DNA of 64,000 bases from Rheinheimera tangshanensis (GTDB lineage Bacteria > Pseudomonadota > Gammaproteobacteria > Enterobacterales > Alteromonadaceae), in NCBI RefSeq assembly GCF_014645135.1, contig NZ_BMLH01000004.1, positions 1 to 64,000 of the forward strand. The letters run 5' to 3'. Both the position numbers and the translations under genes were made by a program. This document shows positions 29,098-38,122 of this stretch, one piece after another (position 1 is the stretch's first letter; every line of letters begins with the position of its first letter). Under the pieces are notes generated by a model. The model saw only the letters and a list, made by a program, of their open reading frames with translations. It searched no databases and was not told the DNA's origin.

Positions 29098-29167
29098 AAC
29101 AGATCAAACCAGACTTATGATGCCAAACCGTTATACTCAGGCCCTTGTAAAATACAGGGGCCCTTTT

Positions 29168-29908
29168 GTGTTAGCCATTATTCGTCTGGTGCTGGTCACC
29201 ATCTTTATTATAATCAGTGCCTTAGTGGGTTTGCTGATCTGTCTGGTGCGTCCTTTTTATGTCCCGAATGTCGCCTTGTTTTCCAGCTGGTATGGCTGGT
29301 CGGCCTGGATCTTTGGTTTAAAAGTGGAAGTTCGCCAGTCTGCTGAAGTGACGGCAGCTATGCCCTGTGTATTTTTAGCCAACCATCAGAATAACTACGA
29401 TTTATTCACCATCAGCAAAGCCTTGTTGCCAGGTACTGTCACCATAGGTAAAAAAAGTCTGAAATGGATCCCGTTTTTTGGTCAGCTGTATTGGCTCAGT
29501 GGCAACATACTAATCGACAGAGCCAACAAATCAAAAGCTGTAGGCACTATGCAAGGCGCAGTCGACCGTATAGTGCAGGACAAAGTATCGGTGTGGGTGT
29601 TTCCAGAGGGCACCCGCAGTTATGGTCGTGGTTTATTGCCTTTTAAAACTGGCGCTTTTCATATAGCTCAGCAAGCCAAAGTGCCGCTGGTGCCCATCTG
29701 CATGAGTAACACCGGCAAAGTACGGTTAAACAAGTGGAATAATGGCAGAGTCATTATTGAAATCATGCCACCTATTTATCCTGAAGCAGGAACTCCGGCC
29801 CGTGAACTGGCTGAAACAATACGGCAACAGATGGCAGATAAGATTAAGCTGCTTGATAGCGAAGTGGCAACCGACTACACTGCCGACTCATTGACTGTCA
29901 CGGGGTAA
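29168..29908 (+). CDS. plsC: 1-acyl-sn-glycerol-3-phosphate acyltransferase PlsC
   Basis: Makes phosphatidic acid from lysophosphatidic acid at the inner membrane. The GTG at 29168 gives 246 residues starting (M)LAIIRLVL, matching the E. coli PlsC start and length (245), with AGGGG seven bases upstream. The longer frame (to 29042) is largely ERIC sequence. The acyltransferase motifs are NHQNNYD (HX4D), the VGKKSLKWIPFFGQLYWL block, FPEGTRS and the late VPLVPICMS. It is followed 4 bases later by rraB. Confidence 0.92.
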   Translation: MLAIIRLVLVTIFIIISALVGLLICLVRPFYVPNVALFSSWYGWSAWIFGLKVEVRQSAEVTAAMPCVFLANHQNNYDLFTISKALLPGTVTIGKKSLKWIPFFGQLYWLSGNILIDRANKSKAVGTMQGAVDRIVQDKVSVWVFPEGTRSYGRGLLPFKTGAFHIAQQAKVPLVPICMSNTGKVRLNKWNNGRVIIEIMPPIYPEAGTPARELAETIRQQMADKIKLLDSEVATDYTADSLTVTG

Positions 29909-29912
29909 TATC

Positions 29913-30311
29913 ATGGAAAACTGGCAAGAATTTACTGAAGACACCATAGCTGCATTGATGGAAGATGGCAGCGATCCGGATGCGGAATACACCATCGAAC
30001 ACCATTTTTACCATGAAGATTTTGCCCGCTTAGAAAAACTGGCTGTGGAAGTCTTTAAATTAGGTTACGAAGTAACAGACGCCGAAGAAGTTGAATTTGA
30101 AGAAGGCGGCACAGCCTGGGTATTCGACGCTATTCGTGAACAGTCGCTGGATGGCGCCAGCATCACAGCAGATGCGATTAAACTGGAAGCCTTAGCGCAG
30201 AAGTTTGGTGTCGAATACGATGGCTGGGGCACCTATTTTGAAGGTGGTGAAGACGAAGACGGCGACTTCGAGGATGACGAAGACGACGGCGACGAAGCTC
30301 CACGTCATTAA
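29913..30311 (+). CDS. rraB: ribonuclease E inhibitor RraB
   Basis: RraB binds RNase E and changes the set of transcripts it degrades. 132 residues, highly acidic, with the family features TIAALMEDGSDPDAEYTIEH, FYHEDF, and YDGWGTYFE near 108. It ends in an Asp/Glu-rich tail, as usual for the family. It starts 4 bases after plsC and is closed by a strong terminator. Confidence 0.93.
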   Translation: MENWQEFTEDTIAALMEDGSDPDAEYTIEHHFYHEDFARLEKLAVEVFKLGYEVTDAEEVEFEEGGTAWVFDAIREQSLDGASITADAIKLEALAQKFGVEYDGWGTYFEGGEDEDGDFEDDEDDGDEAPRH

Positions 30312-30360
30312 GTAAAACCTGCTTTTACCTATTCAGATCTCTAATCTGTTGGGATCAAAC

Positions 30361-30392
30361 AAAAAGGCCAGAGCTACCACTCTGGCCTTTTT
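30361..30392 (+). terminator. intrinsic terminator of plsC-rraB
   Basis: GGCCAGAG, a 6-base loop, CTCTGGCC, then five T; an A-run precedes the stem. It starts 50 bases after the rraB stop and isolates the downstream yezD-like promoter. Confidence 0.9.
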
Positions 30393-30419
30393 CTATTACA
30401 GTCTCATATTTCTTTTTCG

Positions 30420-30425
30420 TATAAT
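30420..30425 (+). promoter_or_regulatory. -10 element upstream of the yezD-like gene
   Basis: An exact TATAAT 84 bases before the yezD-like ATG. No good -35 lies at 16-18 bases (best is TTACAG), which is what an activator-dependent promoter would show. CysB would be the expected activator for sulfate genes. This is inference. Confidence 0.45.
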
Positions 30426-30509
30426 CTTGCTACTTTAAAGTATTTTAAGTTATTAGTTGGCTCTGCTTTAATGCTTAAAGACATACAGATGTCCTTAAGG
30501 AGAACATAG

Positions 30510-30671
30510 ATGGCGGCAAAAGAACTATCTGCAGATTTGCTGAACCAATTGCTCGATAAACTGGAAAAACTGGTGGGTCGGGTTGAGTTTGGCTCTATTG
30601 AACTGGTGTTTCATCAAGGTAAATTAGTGCAGCTGGAAAAAAACGAAAAACTACGACTGGATAAACCTTAG
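30510..30671 (+). CDS. YezD-like small protein (DUF2292)
   Basis: A gene of 53 codons, shorter than the usual ORF cut-off. ATG at 30510 with TAAGGAGA about 6 bases upstream, stop at 30669-30671. The protein has an amphipathic N-terminal helix (LLNQLLDKLEKLVGRV) and the family core FGSIELVFHQGKLVQLEKNE followed by KLRL, close to the YezD/DUF2292 pattern of FGS-hydrophobic strand, GK-VQ-E strand and EK-RL. Function unknown; the family is, to my knowledge, often found beside sulfate-uptake and assimilation genes, and here cysA follows. An ERIC-like element separates the two. Confidence 0.85.
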   Translation: MAAKELSADLLNQLLDKLEKLVGRVEFGSIELVFHQGKLVQLEKNEKLRLDKP

Positions 30672-30706
30672 TCTCAAAGGTTCAGACTGTTTCCCTCAGT
30701 GAACCT

Positions 30707-30829
30707 GCCCGTCGTACTTGAAGCTGCTGCTGTGTTGACCATGCTCTATCACCCCAATCACATAGGCCACTATGTTCATGGGGATTCTTTCACTGGTCGC
30801 CTTGCCGCAACTGCAATTACTTAGGGAAC
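30707..30829 (-). repeat. ERIC-like element B
   Basis: Begins GCCCGTCGTACTTGAAGCTG and ends GCAATTACTTAGGGA, with the central CACCCCAATCACATAG / CTATGTTCATGGGGATT palindrome. It is the inverse orientation of element A and parallel to element C. It fills about half of the 263 bases between the yezD-like gene and cysA. Confidence 0.75.
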
Positions 30830-30934
30830 CAATTTTTTCACCTGCTTCTGCGCACCGGACCACCGGATCTGAAGTGATGTTGAGCCACTAATACAAAAAC
30901 TGTGCTGGCTACAACCTGAACTCAGAGCCTAACT

Positions 30935-31999
30935 ATGAGCATCCGCATAGATCAGATCAATAAAAAATTTGGCGACTTTGTTGCCGTCGATCATGTCAGT
31001 TTATCCATTCAGACTGGCGAATTAACCGCCTTACTTGGCCCTTCAGGTTCAGGCAAAACCAGCTTATTGCGTATTATCGCTGGCTTAGAACAAGCCGACA
31101 GTGGCAGTATCCATTTTGATGATCTGGATATCAGCGCCCGCCATGTTTCAGAACGTGGTGTAGGTTTTGTGTTTCAGCACTATGCGCTGTTTAAGCATAT
31201 GACCGTCTATGAAAACGTCGCTTTTGGTTTAACAGTCAAACCCAAAAAGCATCGTCCTTCACCGGAGCTTATCCGCAAAAAAGTGCAGCATTTACTAGAG
31301 CTGGTGCAACTGGACTGGACGGCCGACCGCTATCCGTCACAGCTATCCGGTGGTCAGCGTCAACGTATTGCCTTAGCCCGGGCTTTGGCCGTAGAGCCTA
31401 AAGTACTGCTGCTGGATGAACCCTTTGGTGCGCTGGATGCCAAGGTCAGAGCTGAATTGCGTCGCTGGCTGCGACGACTACACGATGAAATTCATGTCAC
31501 TAGTGTGTTTGTCACCCACGATCAGGAAGAAGCGCTTGAAGTGGCAGACAAAATAGTGGTGATGAACAAAGGCCGGATTGAGCAGCAAGGCTCACCCGAG
31601 CAAGTGTACGACAACCCGGCCAATCCTTTTGTCTATGAGTTTTTAGGCAATGTAAACCTGTTCCATGCCCGGGTGAAACAAGGCAAAGCCGACATTGGCC
31701 AGTTCTCTGTAGCATCGCCGGAATTTACCAACGAACAGGAAGAAAGTGGTTTTGCTTATGTACGGCCGCATGAAATTGATCTGTTGCTCAAACCTACGGA
31801 CGAGGCTTTGGAAGCTAAAGTCGACCTCATTACCACAGTAGGGCCTAATGTCCGGTTGGAGCTACTAGCCAAAGATAGCCAGCAACTTATTCATGTCGAG
31901 CTGGCGCGCGATCGTTTTAAACAACTGGGTTTATCATTGGGCCAACAAGCCTGGGTGAAGCCCCGTTATACCAAGGTTTTTTTGGGTGAGGGTATTTAA
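30935..31999 (+). CDS. cysA: sulfate/thiosulfate ABC transporter ATPase CysA
   Basis: The ATP-hydrolysing subunit that would drive the CysT/CysW channel encoded 4-6 kb downstream on the other strand. 354 residues: Walker [10 protein letters not shown] at 35-43, Q-loop in FVFQHYALF, signature [15 protein letters not shown] near 135, Walker [12 protein letters not shown], switch His in [10 protein letters not shown]-terminal TOBE-like domain (about 240-350) follows. It is the only cys ATPase in the window, hence the assignment. Confidence 0.92.
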   Translation: MSIRIDQINKKFGDFVAVDHVSLSIQTGELTALLGPSGSGKTSLLRIIAGLEQADSGSIHFDDLDISARHVSERGVGFVFQHYALFKHMTVYENVAFGLTVKPKKHRPSPELIRKKVQHLLELVQLDWTADRYPSQLSGGQRQRIALARALAVEPKVLLLDEPFGALDAKVRAELRRWLRRLHDEIHVTSVFVTHDQEEALEVADKIVVMNKGRIEQQGSPEQVYDNPANPFVYEFLGNVNLFHARVKQGKADIGQFSVASPEFTNEQEESGFAYVRPHEIDLLLKPTDEALEAKVDLITTVGPNVRLELLAKDSQQLIHVELARDRFKQLGLSLGQQAWVKPRYTKVFLGEGI

Positions 32000-32030
32000 T
32001 ATTGTCAGTATGCGCTAATGCACAGTGAAT

Positions 32031-32057
32031 AAAAAAGGCAGCTTCAGCTGCCTTTTT
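32031..32057. terminator. bidirectional terminator between cysA and the TonB receptor
   Basis: A6, GGCAGC TTCA GCTGCC, T5. It lies between the convergent stop codons and serves both genes. Confidence 0.92.
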
Positions 32058-32070
32058 CGATGGAATCACT

Positions 32071-34473
32071 TTAGAAGCGATAACTCAGATCGGCGTAATA
32101 AGAGCCGCCGTTAAAGCCAAAAGGTGCATTGGTATTAGGGTAGATAAAGATGCCATTGAAGCTGTTGATCTCTGGTTGTTTATCCGGATAGGTATCAAAC
32201 AGGTTGTTGGCACCAAAACCAAAACGTAACAGGTCTGTCAGCTCATAGTGGAAACTGATATCCACTGTGGTTTTACCGCTATAAGTTTTATCGCCTGTGG
32301 CATAACCAATAGTGTAAGGACCAAAGTAGTTGAACCTCAAATTAGTTTGTAGCTGTTTGTAATCCTGCGTCAGGCTCCAAACCGCGCCTTTGTGCGGGTT
32401 AGCTTTGGTTAAACGTACCTGTTCCACCCGGTCAAACAGCTTACTCTGAAGACCATCCAGTAAAGCAGGCACACGAATGGCGTCTATATCCGTATCGTTG
32501 TATTGCGCACTGAATGAGGTTTTCCATTCACCCCACAAACCAGCATCCCACTGATAAGCCACTACAGCTTCCAGGCCCTGAGTGGTGGTATCTACTGCGT
32601 TGGTAAAGAAACGAACAGAGTTTGCACCTGAATCACCCAAGATATCAGCTAAAGCAGTACTGTCGGCACGGCTGACGCTGCCTGTCAGGATCACACGATC
32701 GTCCAGCTCAATACGGTAGCCATCCAGCGTGAAGCTAAAGCCGTCATCGCCCTGAAAGGTGATACCGCCACTGAAACTTAACGCCGACTCCGCTTTTAAA
32801 TCACCCTGGCCAATAGCTCGGGTGACCGCAGATATATTGTTAAAAGTACCGGACTCCGTGGGGGTCAGTACACCAGTTTGTGGATCGGCCACGAAAAGTG
32901 TCGACAAGTTAGAAAAATACAGTTGCTGCACGCTAGGAGCACGGAATGCATCGTTTGCGGTAGCACGGATAGCCCATTTCTCAGTCAACTGATAACGGCC
33001 AGACAGTTTCCAGCTGGTGTCACTGCCAAAGTCGGAATAATCTTCCTGACGCAAAGCAGCACCCCAGGTAAAGTCGTCGGTTAAAGCGTTTTCAAGTTCC
33101 AGATAAAGCGCAGTATTGTGGCGTGATTCGTCAACTTCTGACTCTGGTGTAAAACCACCAAAACCCTGAATGCCTCCGGCTTTATTCTGATAACCATAAT
33201 TGCGCCATGACAACTGTTCGCCAGCGTTGATCTGATAACTGTTGTGACGACGGCTTAAGCCTGTTGAAACCACCAGTTCTGAGTCGTTGACAAAGCTGTA
33301 TCTTTTACTGGCATCCAGATTAAAGTTTTGCTCAGCATTGACCAGCTCACCGGCATACGCGCTGGTTGGGCTGTTGGGGCCAAAAGATGCATTCAGCGAA
33401 TTATTGACATAGTATTTGAAGCTGCTTTCGCCTGTGCCTGCTGAAAAATCCAGACGCCAATCGGCCACATCAAATTTGACACCTGCCGTTAAGGAGTAAT
33501 CACCTGATTCCGGTGCTATTTCCGGCAGATAACCGTCAGGATAAATTTCCGGGATGTTACGGGCGTCTTTTGCTATCCGGTAGAATGCACCTGAAGCTGA
33601 TTCTCTGTGGCTGGCTCCACCAAAGGCGTACCATTCTGTGCTGCCATACTCGTAGCCTGCATTAACAAACACAGCTTGTTGTTTAAAAGCTGCATCTCCT
33701 ACTTTGTGACTTAAGCGGTTAAAACTGGCTTCGCGCGGGTCCGGAGCTCCATTGACCGGGTTGTATTGCTGACGTGGGTCTAAACCCGCTCTGTTGGTAC
33801 CATTTTTGTGTTGCTGTTCAACACTGAAGTTTACAAAACCTGTATCGGCAAAACGAAAGCCTGAATTGATAGCGGCTTTGTAGTATTCACCATCGCCTTC
33901 ATAGGTTTGTCCGCCACTGGCTGTAACTTCACCTGAGCCAGCCTGATCTTTCAGTACTATGTTAATTACACCTGCAATAGCATCTGAGCCGTATTGAGCC
34001 GCGGCACCATCACGCAGCACTTCAATACGTTTAATAGCTGAGACTGGGATTGCATTCAAATCGACGTTGGAACTACCGCGGCCCATAGTACCGTTCAGGT
34101 GCACCAAAGCTGTGCCATGGCGTCTTTTCCCATTCACCAGTACCAAAGTATGGTCGGGCGACAAACCTCTTAAGCTGGCTGGTTTTACTGCATCAGAGCC
34201 GTCTGTAATAGAAGATGTTGGGAAGTTAAAGCTGGGTACCAGCATTTGCAGAGCTTTGGCAGTTTCCAGTGCGCCTGTGCTGGCTAACTGAGCTTCGTCA
34301 ATAATATCGACAGGAGCGCTGGTTTCTGTGGCGGATCGCACAGATAAACGGCTGCCGATCACGGAAATTTTTTCTACATCGGCCTGCGTCTGTTGCGCCA
34401 AAGCGTTATTGCTATAGGCACTGCTGAGCAGCGCCAAAGTGATAGCGGATGCCAGTGGAGTTTTTATCGTCAT
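32071..34473 (-). CDS. TonB-dependent outer membrane receptor
   Basis: An outer-membrane active transporter; ligand unknown. From the ATG at 34473 (AAGGA seven bases upstream) there are 800 residues: signal peptide ending in ALAQ, a plug domain (about 40-165; RGLSPDHTLVLVNGKRRHG and EVLRDGAAAQYGSDAIAGV) and a 22-strand barrel ending LSYRF. The terminal Phe is typical of outer-membrane proteins. The plug resembles the large group of marine TonB receptors without siderophore features. It is divergent from a cation symporter, so a shared small organic substrate is possible but not shown. The longer frame adds five residues upstream. Confidence 0.88.
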   Translation of the reverse strand: MTIKTPLASAITLALLSSAYSNNALAQQTQADVEKISVIGSRLSVRSATETSAPVDIIDEAQLASTGALETAKALQMLVPSFNFPTSSITDGSDAVKPASLRGLSPDHTLVLVNGKRRHGTALVHLNGTMGRGSSNVDLNAIPVSAIKRIEVLRDGAAAQYGSDAIAGVINIVLKDQAGSGEVTASGGQTYEGDGEYYKAAINSGFRFADTGFVNFSVEQQHKNGTNRAGLDPRQQYNPVNGAPDPREASFNRLSHKVGDAAFKQQAVFVNAGYEYGSTEWYAFGGASHRESASGAFYRIAKDARNIPEIYPDGYLPEIAPESGDYSLTAGVKFDVADWRLDFSAGTGESSFKYYVNNSLNASFGPNSPTSAYAGELVNAEQNFNLDASKRYSFVNDSELVVSTGLSRRHNSYQINAGEQLSWRNYGYQNKAGGIQGFGGFTPESEVDESRHNTALYLELENALTDDFTWGAALRQEDYSDFGSDTSWKLSGRYQLTEKWAIRATANDAFRAPSVQQLYFSNLSTLFVADPQTGVLTPTESGTFNNISAVTRAIGQGDLKAESALSFSGGITFQGDDGFSFTLDGYRIELDDRVILTGSVSRADSTALADILGDSGANSVRFFTNAVDTTTQGLEAVVAYQWDAGLWGEWKTSFSAQYNDTDIDAIRVPALLDGLQSKLFDRVEQVRLTKANPHKGAVWSLTQDYKQLQTNLRFNYFGPYTIGYATGDKTYSGKTTVDISFHYELTDLLRFGFGANNLFDTYPDKQPEINSFNGIFIYPNTNAPFGFNGGSYYADLSYRF

Positions 34474-34583
34474 GCTAAGTCCTTTCAATGATGTATTACC
34501 TTCAGATCATACCGAAACTTTTATGTAAATATTTCAACAAATTGTGATTTGATATTTCAAATAGATATAAAGGTTTTTTGAAT

Positions 34584-34613
34584 AAAAAAGGCCCCGCCAA
34601 AAGTTAGCGGGGC
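34584..34613 (-). terminator. orphan intrinsic terminator
   Basis: On the minus strand GCCCCGC, a 9-base loop, GCGGGGC, C, then six T. It faces away from both neighbouring genes: the symporter upstream of it is on the plus strand and the TonB receptor begins beyond it. A leftward transcript must therefore start between 34614 and 34957. Confidence 0.85.
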
Positions 34614-34773
34614 TATATTGGGGTAGTCACTGAAGTCGATAAAGACTCTGGACCACAAGCAACAGGACAAGGAATAGGACGTAGCTGGGGTAGCACTTCT
34701 TGTGCTCTACGAATTTCGAATCCATTCAAACCAGAGTAGTTGCCACTTCTCGCTGACGGTGAGTTGCGACAAC
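34584..34773 (-). ncRNA. candidate structured small RNA, about 190 nt
   Basis: No gene explains this stretch. Reading the minus strand from 34773: a 5' hairpin GTTGTCGC (34773-34766) with GTGGCAAC (34746-34739, two G-U pairs); a nested rod formed by ACTCTGG (34737-34731) with CCAGAGT (34651-34645), CGTAG (34711-34707) with CTACG (34684-34680), and GTGCT/AGCAC (34702-34706 with 34692-34696); then the intrinsic terminator. The first helix begins just where a promoter-like element at 34780-34808 would place the start. No open frame of any length with an SD lies inside. I do not recognise the family; it is not 6S, SRP or tmRNA by eye. Confidence 0.6.
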
Positions 34774-34779
34774 AACTTT

Positions 34780-34808
34780 AATCTATTAGATCGAAATGTT
34801 TGTGTAAA
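34780..34808 (-). promoter_or_regulatory. promoter-like element of the candidate RNA
   Basis: Minus strand TTTACA, 17 bases, TAGATT: 4-5 of 6 and 4 of 6 matches to sigma-70 boxes at ideal spacing. The predicted start is near 34773. Confidence 0.5.
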
Positions 34809-34901
34809 CTGTATTTATATTCCAAAATTGAATATAATATTTTGGAGGTGGTAATAACCCTTGCCTTGCTCCTTTTGGTTCTTTCTTAGAACTGAACTGA
34901 A

Positions 34902-34930
34902 TTGGCCCACTCCCGTATAGCACTTATACT
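34902..34930 (+). promoter_or_regulatory. promoter of the cation symporter gene
   Basis: TTGGCC, 17 bases, TATACT, ending 27 bases before the ATG of the symporter gene. Good sigma-70 match and spacing. Confidence 0.6.
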
Positions 34931-34957
34931 GGCCGACTCTATTTCTCGGAATTTGTT

Positions 34958-36247
34958 ATGAAAAACATCAATTTAAAATTTGCGCTCTGGCAGCAGGTGT
35001 TAGTTGCCATGGCGCTGGGTGTGATCGCGGGTTTAGTCTTAGGTACTGACGCGTTGCTATTAAAGCCGTTAGGAACCGCCTATATCAATGCGATTAAAAT
35101 GTTAGTGATCCCGCTGGTGTTTTTTAGTTTGATTTTAAGTATTACCTCACTGGGGCAAGGCAAAGGCTTAGGTCGTATCGCCAGTAAAACTGTGGGGTTA
35201 TTTTTACTGACAGCTTTGATTGCCAGCCTGATAGGTCTTGGTGTCGGCACCGCCTTTCAGTTTGAAACAGGCCAGAACTTAGTGGCAACACAAGTGACTG
35301 AAAAAGTCATACCTCCTGTCAGTCAGGTGTTGGTGGATTTAATTCCGGCCAATCCAATAGCAGCTATGGCGCAGGGCCAGGTTTTACCTGTGATGTTATT
35401 TGCGATTTTACTTGGACTGGCACTGCGAAATATAGGCGAAAAAGGCACAGCTATGCTGGCATTGGTGCGCTCTGGTGCTGATATGATGTTTGAAGTCACC
35501 CGGCTGGTGCTGCTGTTTACTCCTGTGGGTGTTTTTGGTTTGATCGCCTGGGTGGTTGGTACTTATGGTCCGGAAATGCTGCTGCCGTTGGGTAAGTTTA
35601 TTTTGGCTATTTATGTGGGCTGTTTGCTGCATATCAGCCTGACTTATGGTGGTTTTGTGCACTTTTTCAGCTCAATGAAAGTCACTGACTATTTCAAAGC
35701 TATTTTCCCCGTGCAGCTGGTCGCTCTTAGTACCTGCTCCAGTTATGCCTCGTTACCAGCCAGTTACAAAGCTGTGACTGAGGATCTGAAAGTATCTAAA
35801 GATTACGCAGGTTTTGTTTTGCCCTTAGGCTCCACCATTAATATGGATGGTTGTGGTGGTATTTATCCGGCAATAGCCGCTATCTTTATAGCGAACTTAT
35901 ATGGCATTGAGCTGCAATTTATTGATTATCTGCTGATCGTCGGTACTGCCACTTTGGCTTCATTAGGTACAGCCGGTGTGCCCGGTACGGCACTGGTAAT
36001 GCTGACTGTGACTTTATCCGTAGTAGGTTTACCACTGGAAGGTATTGCCTTTATCGCTGCCATCGACCGTATTGTCGATATGATCAGAACCACCACTAAC
36101 GTCACAGGTGACACTATGGTGGCTTTAGTGATCGCTGAGCAGGAAGGCTTGCTGAGCGAATCAAGGGCCGGGGATCAGCTAAAAGATGACACTGTATTTA
36201 CCAAAGTTTTGACAGAAACTCCAGTTAGCTGCGACATTCGCAGCTAA
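34958..36247 (+). CDS. dicarboxylate/amino acid:cation symporter (DAACS family)
   Basis: An inner-membrane secondary transporter of the GltP/DctA fold that couples uptake of a C4-dicarboxylate or amino acid to Na+ or H+. 429 residues with about eight membrane helices and two re-entrant loops. The family hallmark FVLPLGSTINMDGCGG is in the middle-to-late part (about 287-302), preceded by STCSSYASLPASYKAV, the serine-rich hairpin. The substrate cannot be fixed from sequence here. It stands divergent from the TonB receptor across the candidate small RNA, and convergent with cysW. Confidence 0.9.
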   Translation: MKNINLKFALWQQVLVAMALGVIAGLVLGTDALLLKPLGTAYINAIKMLVIPLVFFSLILSITSLGQGKGLGRIASKTVGLFLLTALIASLIGLGVGTAFQFETGQNLVATQVTEKVIPPVSQVLVDLIPANPIAAMAQGQVLPVMLFAILLGLALRNIGEKGTAMLALVRSGADMMFEVTRLVLLFTPVGVFGLIAWVVGTYGPEMLLPLGKFILAIYVGCLLHISLTYGGFVHFFSSMKVTDYFKAIFPVQLVALSTCSSYASLPASYKAVTEDLKVSKDYAGFVLPLGSTINMDGCGGIYPAIAAIFIANLYGIELQFIDYLLIVGTATLASLGTAGVPGTALVMLTVTLSVVGLPLEGIAFIAAIDRIVDMIRTTTNVTGDTMVALVIAEQEGLLSESRAGDQLKDDTVFTKVLTETPVSCDIRS

Positions 36248-36263
36248 CCCCATCAGGTAAAGG

Positions 36264-37148
36264 TTAATGCGGTTGACCAGCGGCTAAATCTTTAGCCGCT
36301 TTGTATTCCAGCAAAGATTTCAGCAGCAGTGTGACTAAAGCCAATAAAGCCAATAAAGACGATACGGCAAAAGCGGCAGCAAACTGGTATTCGTTGTACA
36401 AAATTTCAATATGCAAAGGCATGGTATTGGTTTGCTCACGGATTTTGCCTGACACCACACTGACAGCACCAAACTCACCCATAGCGCGGGCATTGGCTAA
36501 AATCACGCCGTATAACAAGGCCCATTTCACTGAAGGTAAAGTAACCCGGAAAAAGGTTTGCCAGCCGTTGGCTCCTAAAGTTAAAGCGGCTTCTTCCTGC
36601 TCTTTGCCCTGCTCTTGCATCAGTGGAATAAGCTCACGGGCGACAAAAGGAAAGGTGATAAAAATAGTCGCCAGCACTATGCCGGGGACGGCAAACATAA
36701 TACGTACCTCATGGTCCATCAGCCAGTCGCCTAAATAACCCCGGGCGCCAAAAATCAGCATCAGGCTTAACCCCACAATCACAGGCGAAACGGCTATTGG
36801 CAGGTCTATCAGGGTGATCAGCAGCTGGCGGCCTTTAAACTGAAACTTGGCGATTGCCCAGCTGGCGGCCAGACCAAAAATCACGTTGCAGGGTACAGCA
36901 ATAGCAGCCGCTATCAGTGTGAGTTTTATTGCATGTAAAGCCGCAGGTTCACTGATGGAAGCCCAATACAGCTCAGCACCACGGGCAAAAGCTTCGCTAA
37001 ACACAATAATAAGCGGCAGCACCAGAAACAAAGCTAAAAATAACAATGCTATGCAGGTCAGCAGCAGGCGAACCCATAGAGGTTCAGTGGTTGCTTTACG
37101 TAAAGTTGCAGCTGCCGGATGAGGTGAATGAAGTGGGGTACTGCTCAT
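36264..37148 (-). CDS. cysW: sulfate ABC transporter permease CysW
   Basis: One of the two membrane subunits of the sulfate/thiosulfate importer. 294 residues, about six membrane helices, with the EAA loop [20 protein letters not shown] that docks on CysA and the family segment [20 protein letters not shown]. Its start overlaps the cysT stop by 4 bases. Last gene of the porin-sbp-cysT-cysW run. Confidence 0.93.
   Translation of the reverse strand: MSSTPLHSPHPAAATLRKATTEPLWVRLLLTCIALLFLALFLVLPLIIVFSEAFARGAELYWASISEPAALHAIKLTLIAAAIAVPCNVIFGLAASWAIAKFQFKGRQLLITLIDLPIAVSPVIVGLSLMLIFGARGYLGDWLMDHEVRIMFAVPGIVLATIFITFPFVARELIPLMQEQGKEQEEAALTLGANGWQTFFRVTLPSVKWALLYGVILANARAMGEFGAVSVVSGKIREQTNTMPLHIEILYNEYQFAAAFAVSSLLALLALVTLLLKSLLEYKAAKDLAAGQPH
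36279..36306 (+). terminator. hairpin after the symporter gene, inside the cysW 3' end
   Basis: AGCGGCTAAA TC TTTAGCCGCT, a perfect 10-bp inverted repeat, 31 bases after the symporter stop and coding for the last cysW residues. Only TT follows, so terminator strength is doubtful. Confidence 0.4.
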
Positions 37149-37987
37149 GCTTTAGCTCCATGTCTGTTATTGCTCCAGTGTTGGAGCAGGTTAATCAGCA
37201 GCAATAAAATAAAGGAAATCAATAACATCACAGAGCCCAAAGCGGCAGCACCGGCATAATCAAATTGCTCTAAACGGGTCATGATGAGCAGTGGCGTAAT
37301 TTCAGTTTTCATCGGCATATTGCCGCTGATAAAGACCACAGAACCGTATTCACCTACAGCGCGGGCGAAAGCCAATGCAAAACCTGTAAGTAAAGAGGGC
37401 AACAAGGCTGGGAATAAAATGCGGCAAAAGGTTTGTAAGCGGTTCGCACCTAAACTGGCGGCTGCTTCTTCAATCTCTTTTTCCAGATCTTCGAGCACAG
37501 GCTGCACTGTGCGCACTACAAAAGGCAGGCCGATAAAAATCAACGCTAAAGTCACACCTAAAGGGCTGTAAGCGGCTTTAATGCCTAAAGCACTTAAGTG
37601 CTGACCAATCCAGCCATTGGGGGCATAAATGGCTGTCAGCGCTATGCCTGCTACTGCTGTGGGTAAAGCGAAGGGCAAATCGACTAAAGCGTCTATCACT
37701 TTTTTGCCAAAGAAGTTGTAGCGCACTAACACCCAGGCGACGATCAAACCAAACACCAGATTGACAGCTGCTGCAATAAAAGAGGCGCCAAAGGTCAGTT
37801 GATAACTGGCGATAGCTCTGTCGCTGGCCACTACTTTCCAAAATTCAGCCCAACGTAACGTCAGGCTATGACCCAATAAAGCAGCTAAAGGCAGTAGCAC
37901 TATTAAGCTTAAATAAAAGGTGGCAAAGCCCAGAGATAAGCCAAAGCCGGGTAATACTGTGGGCTTTAGCCAGGATGATTTGGTCAC
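37145..37987 (-). CDS. cysT: sulfate ABC transporter permease CysT (CysU)
   Basis: The other membrane subunit of the sulfate importer. 280 residues with six helices. The EAA loop [20 protein letters not shown] is followed by [19 protein letters not shown], a segment characteristic of CysT. It overlaps cysW by 4 bases (ATGA type). 135 bases separate it from sbp, including a short G/C palindrome. Confidence 0.93.
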   Translation of the reverse strand: MTKSSWLKPTVLPGFGLSLGFATFYLSLIVLLPLAALLGHSLTLRWAEFWKVVASDRAIASYQLTFGASFIAAAVNLVFGLIVAWVLVRYNFFGKKVIDALVDLPFALPTAVAGIALTAIYAPNGWIGQHLSALGIKAAYSPLGVTLALIFIGLPFVVRTVQPVLEDLEKEIEEAAASLGANRLQTFCRILFPALLPSLLTGFALAFARAVGEYGSVVFISGNMPMKTEITPLLIMTRLEQFDYAGAAALGSVMLLISFILLLLINLLQHWSNNRHGAKA

Positions 37988-38045
37988 TAGAAGGATCCTC
38001 CTTTGTGGTTATCCGCTTCTGGCTGTATTTATGCTGAAGCGAGAC

Positions 38046-38066
38046 GGGCTGGGATAAACCCAGCCC
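38046..38066 (+). repeat. short G/C palindrome (REP-like), copy 4
   Basis: GGGCTGGG ATAAA CCCAGCCC, then CTACA. A perfect 8-bp stem between sbp and cysT. In such operons a hairpin here can stabilise the upstream mRNA and give more binding protein than permease; this is inference. Confidence 0.55.
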
Positions 38067-38122
38067 CTACAGTGTCGCGACCCTGCAACTGCATATCGTC
38101 GCTTTCTAATTCGTTGTGTTGG

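Noticed and set aside
29168-29908. plsC as a fusion with a novel N-terminal domain
   Set aside because: The extra residues come from the ERIC-like element; a GTG start with a good SD gives the normal length.
34613-34957. Possible short protein in the TonB receptor-symporter gap
   Set aside because: Frames on both strands are short, lack Shine-Dalgarno sequences and are broken by stops; the helices and terminator fit an RNA better.
34902-34957. Riboswitch in the symporter leader
   Set aside because: The predicted start leaves a leader of only about 20 bases, too short for a riboswitch.
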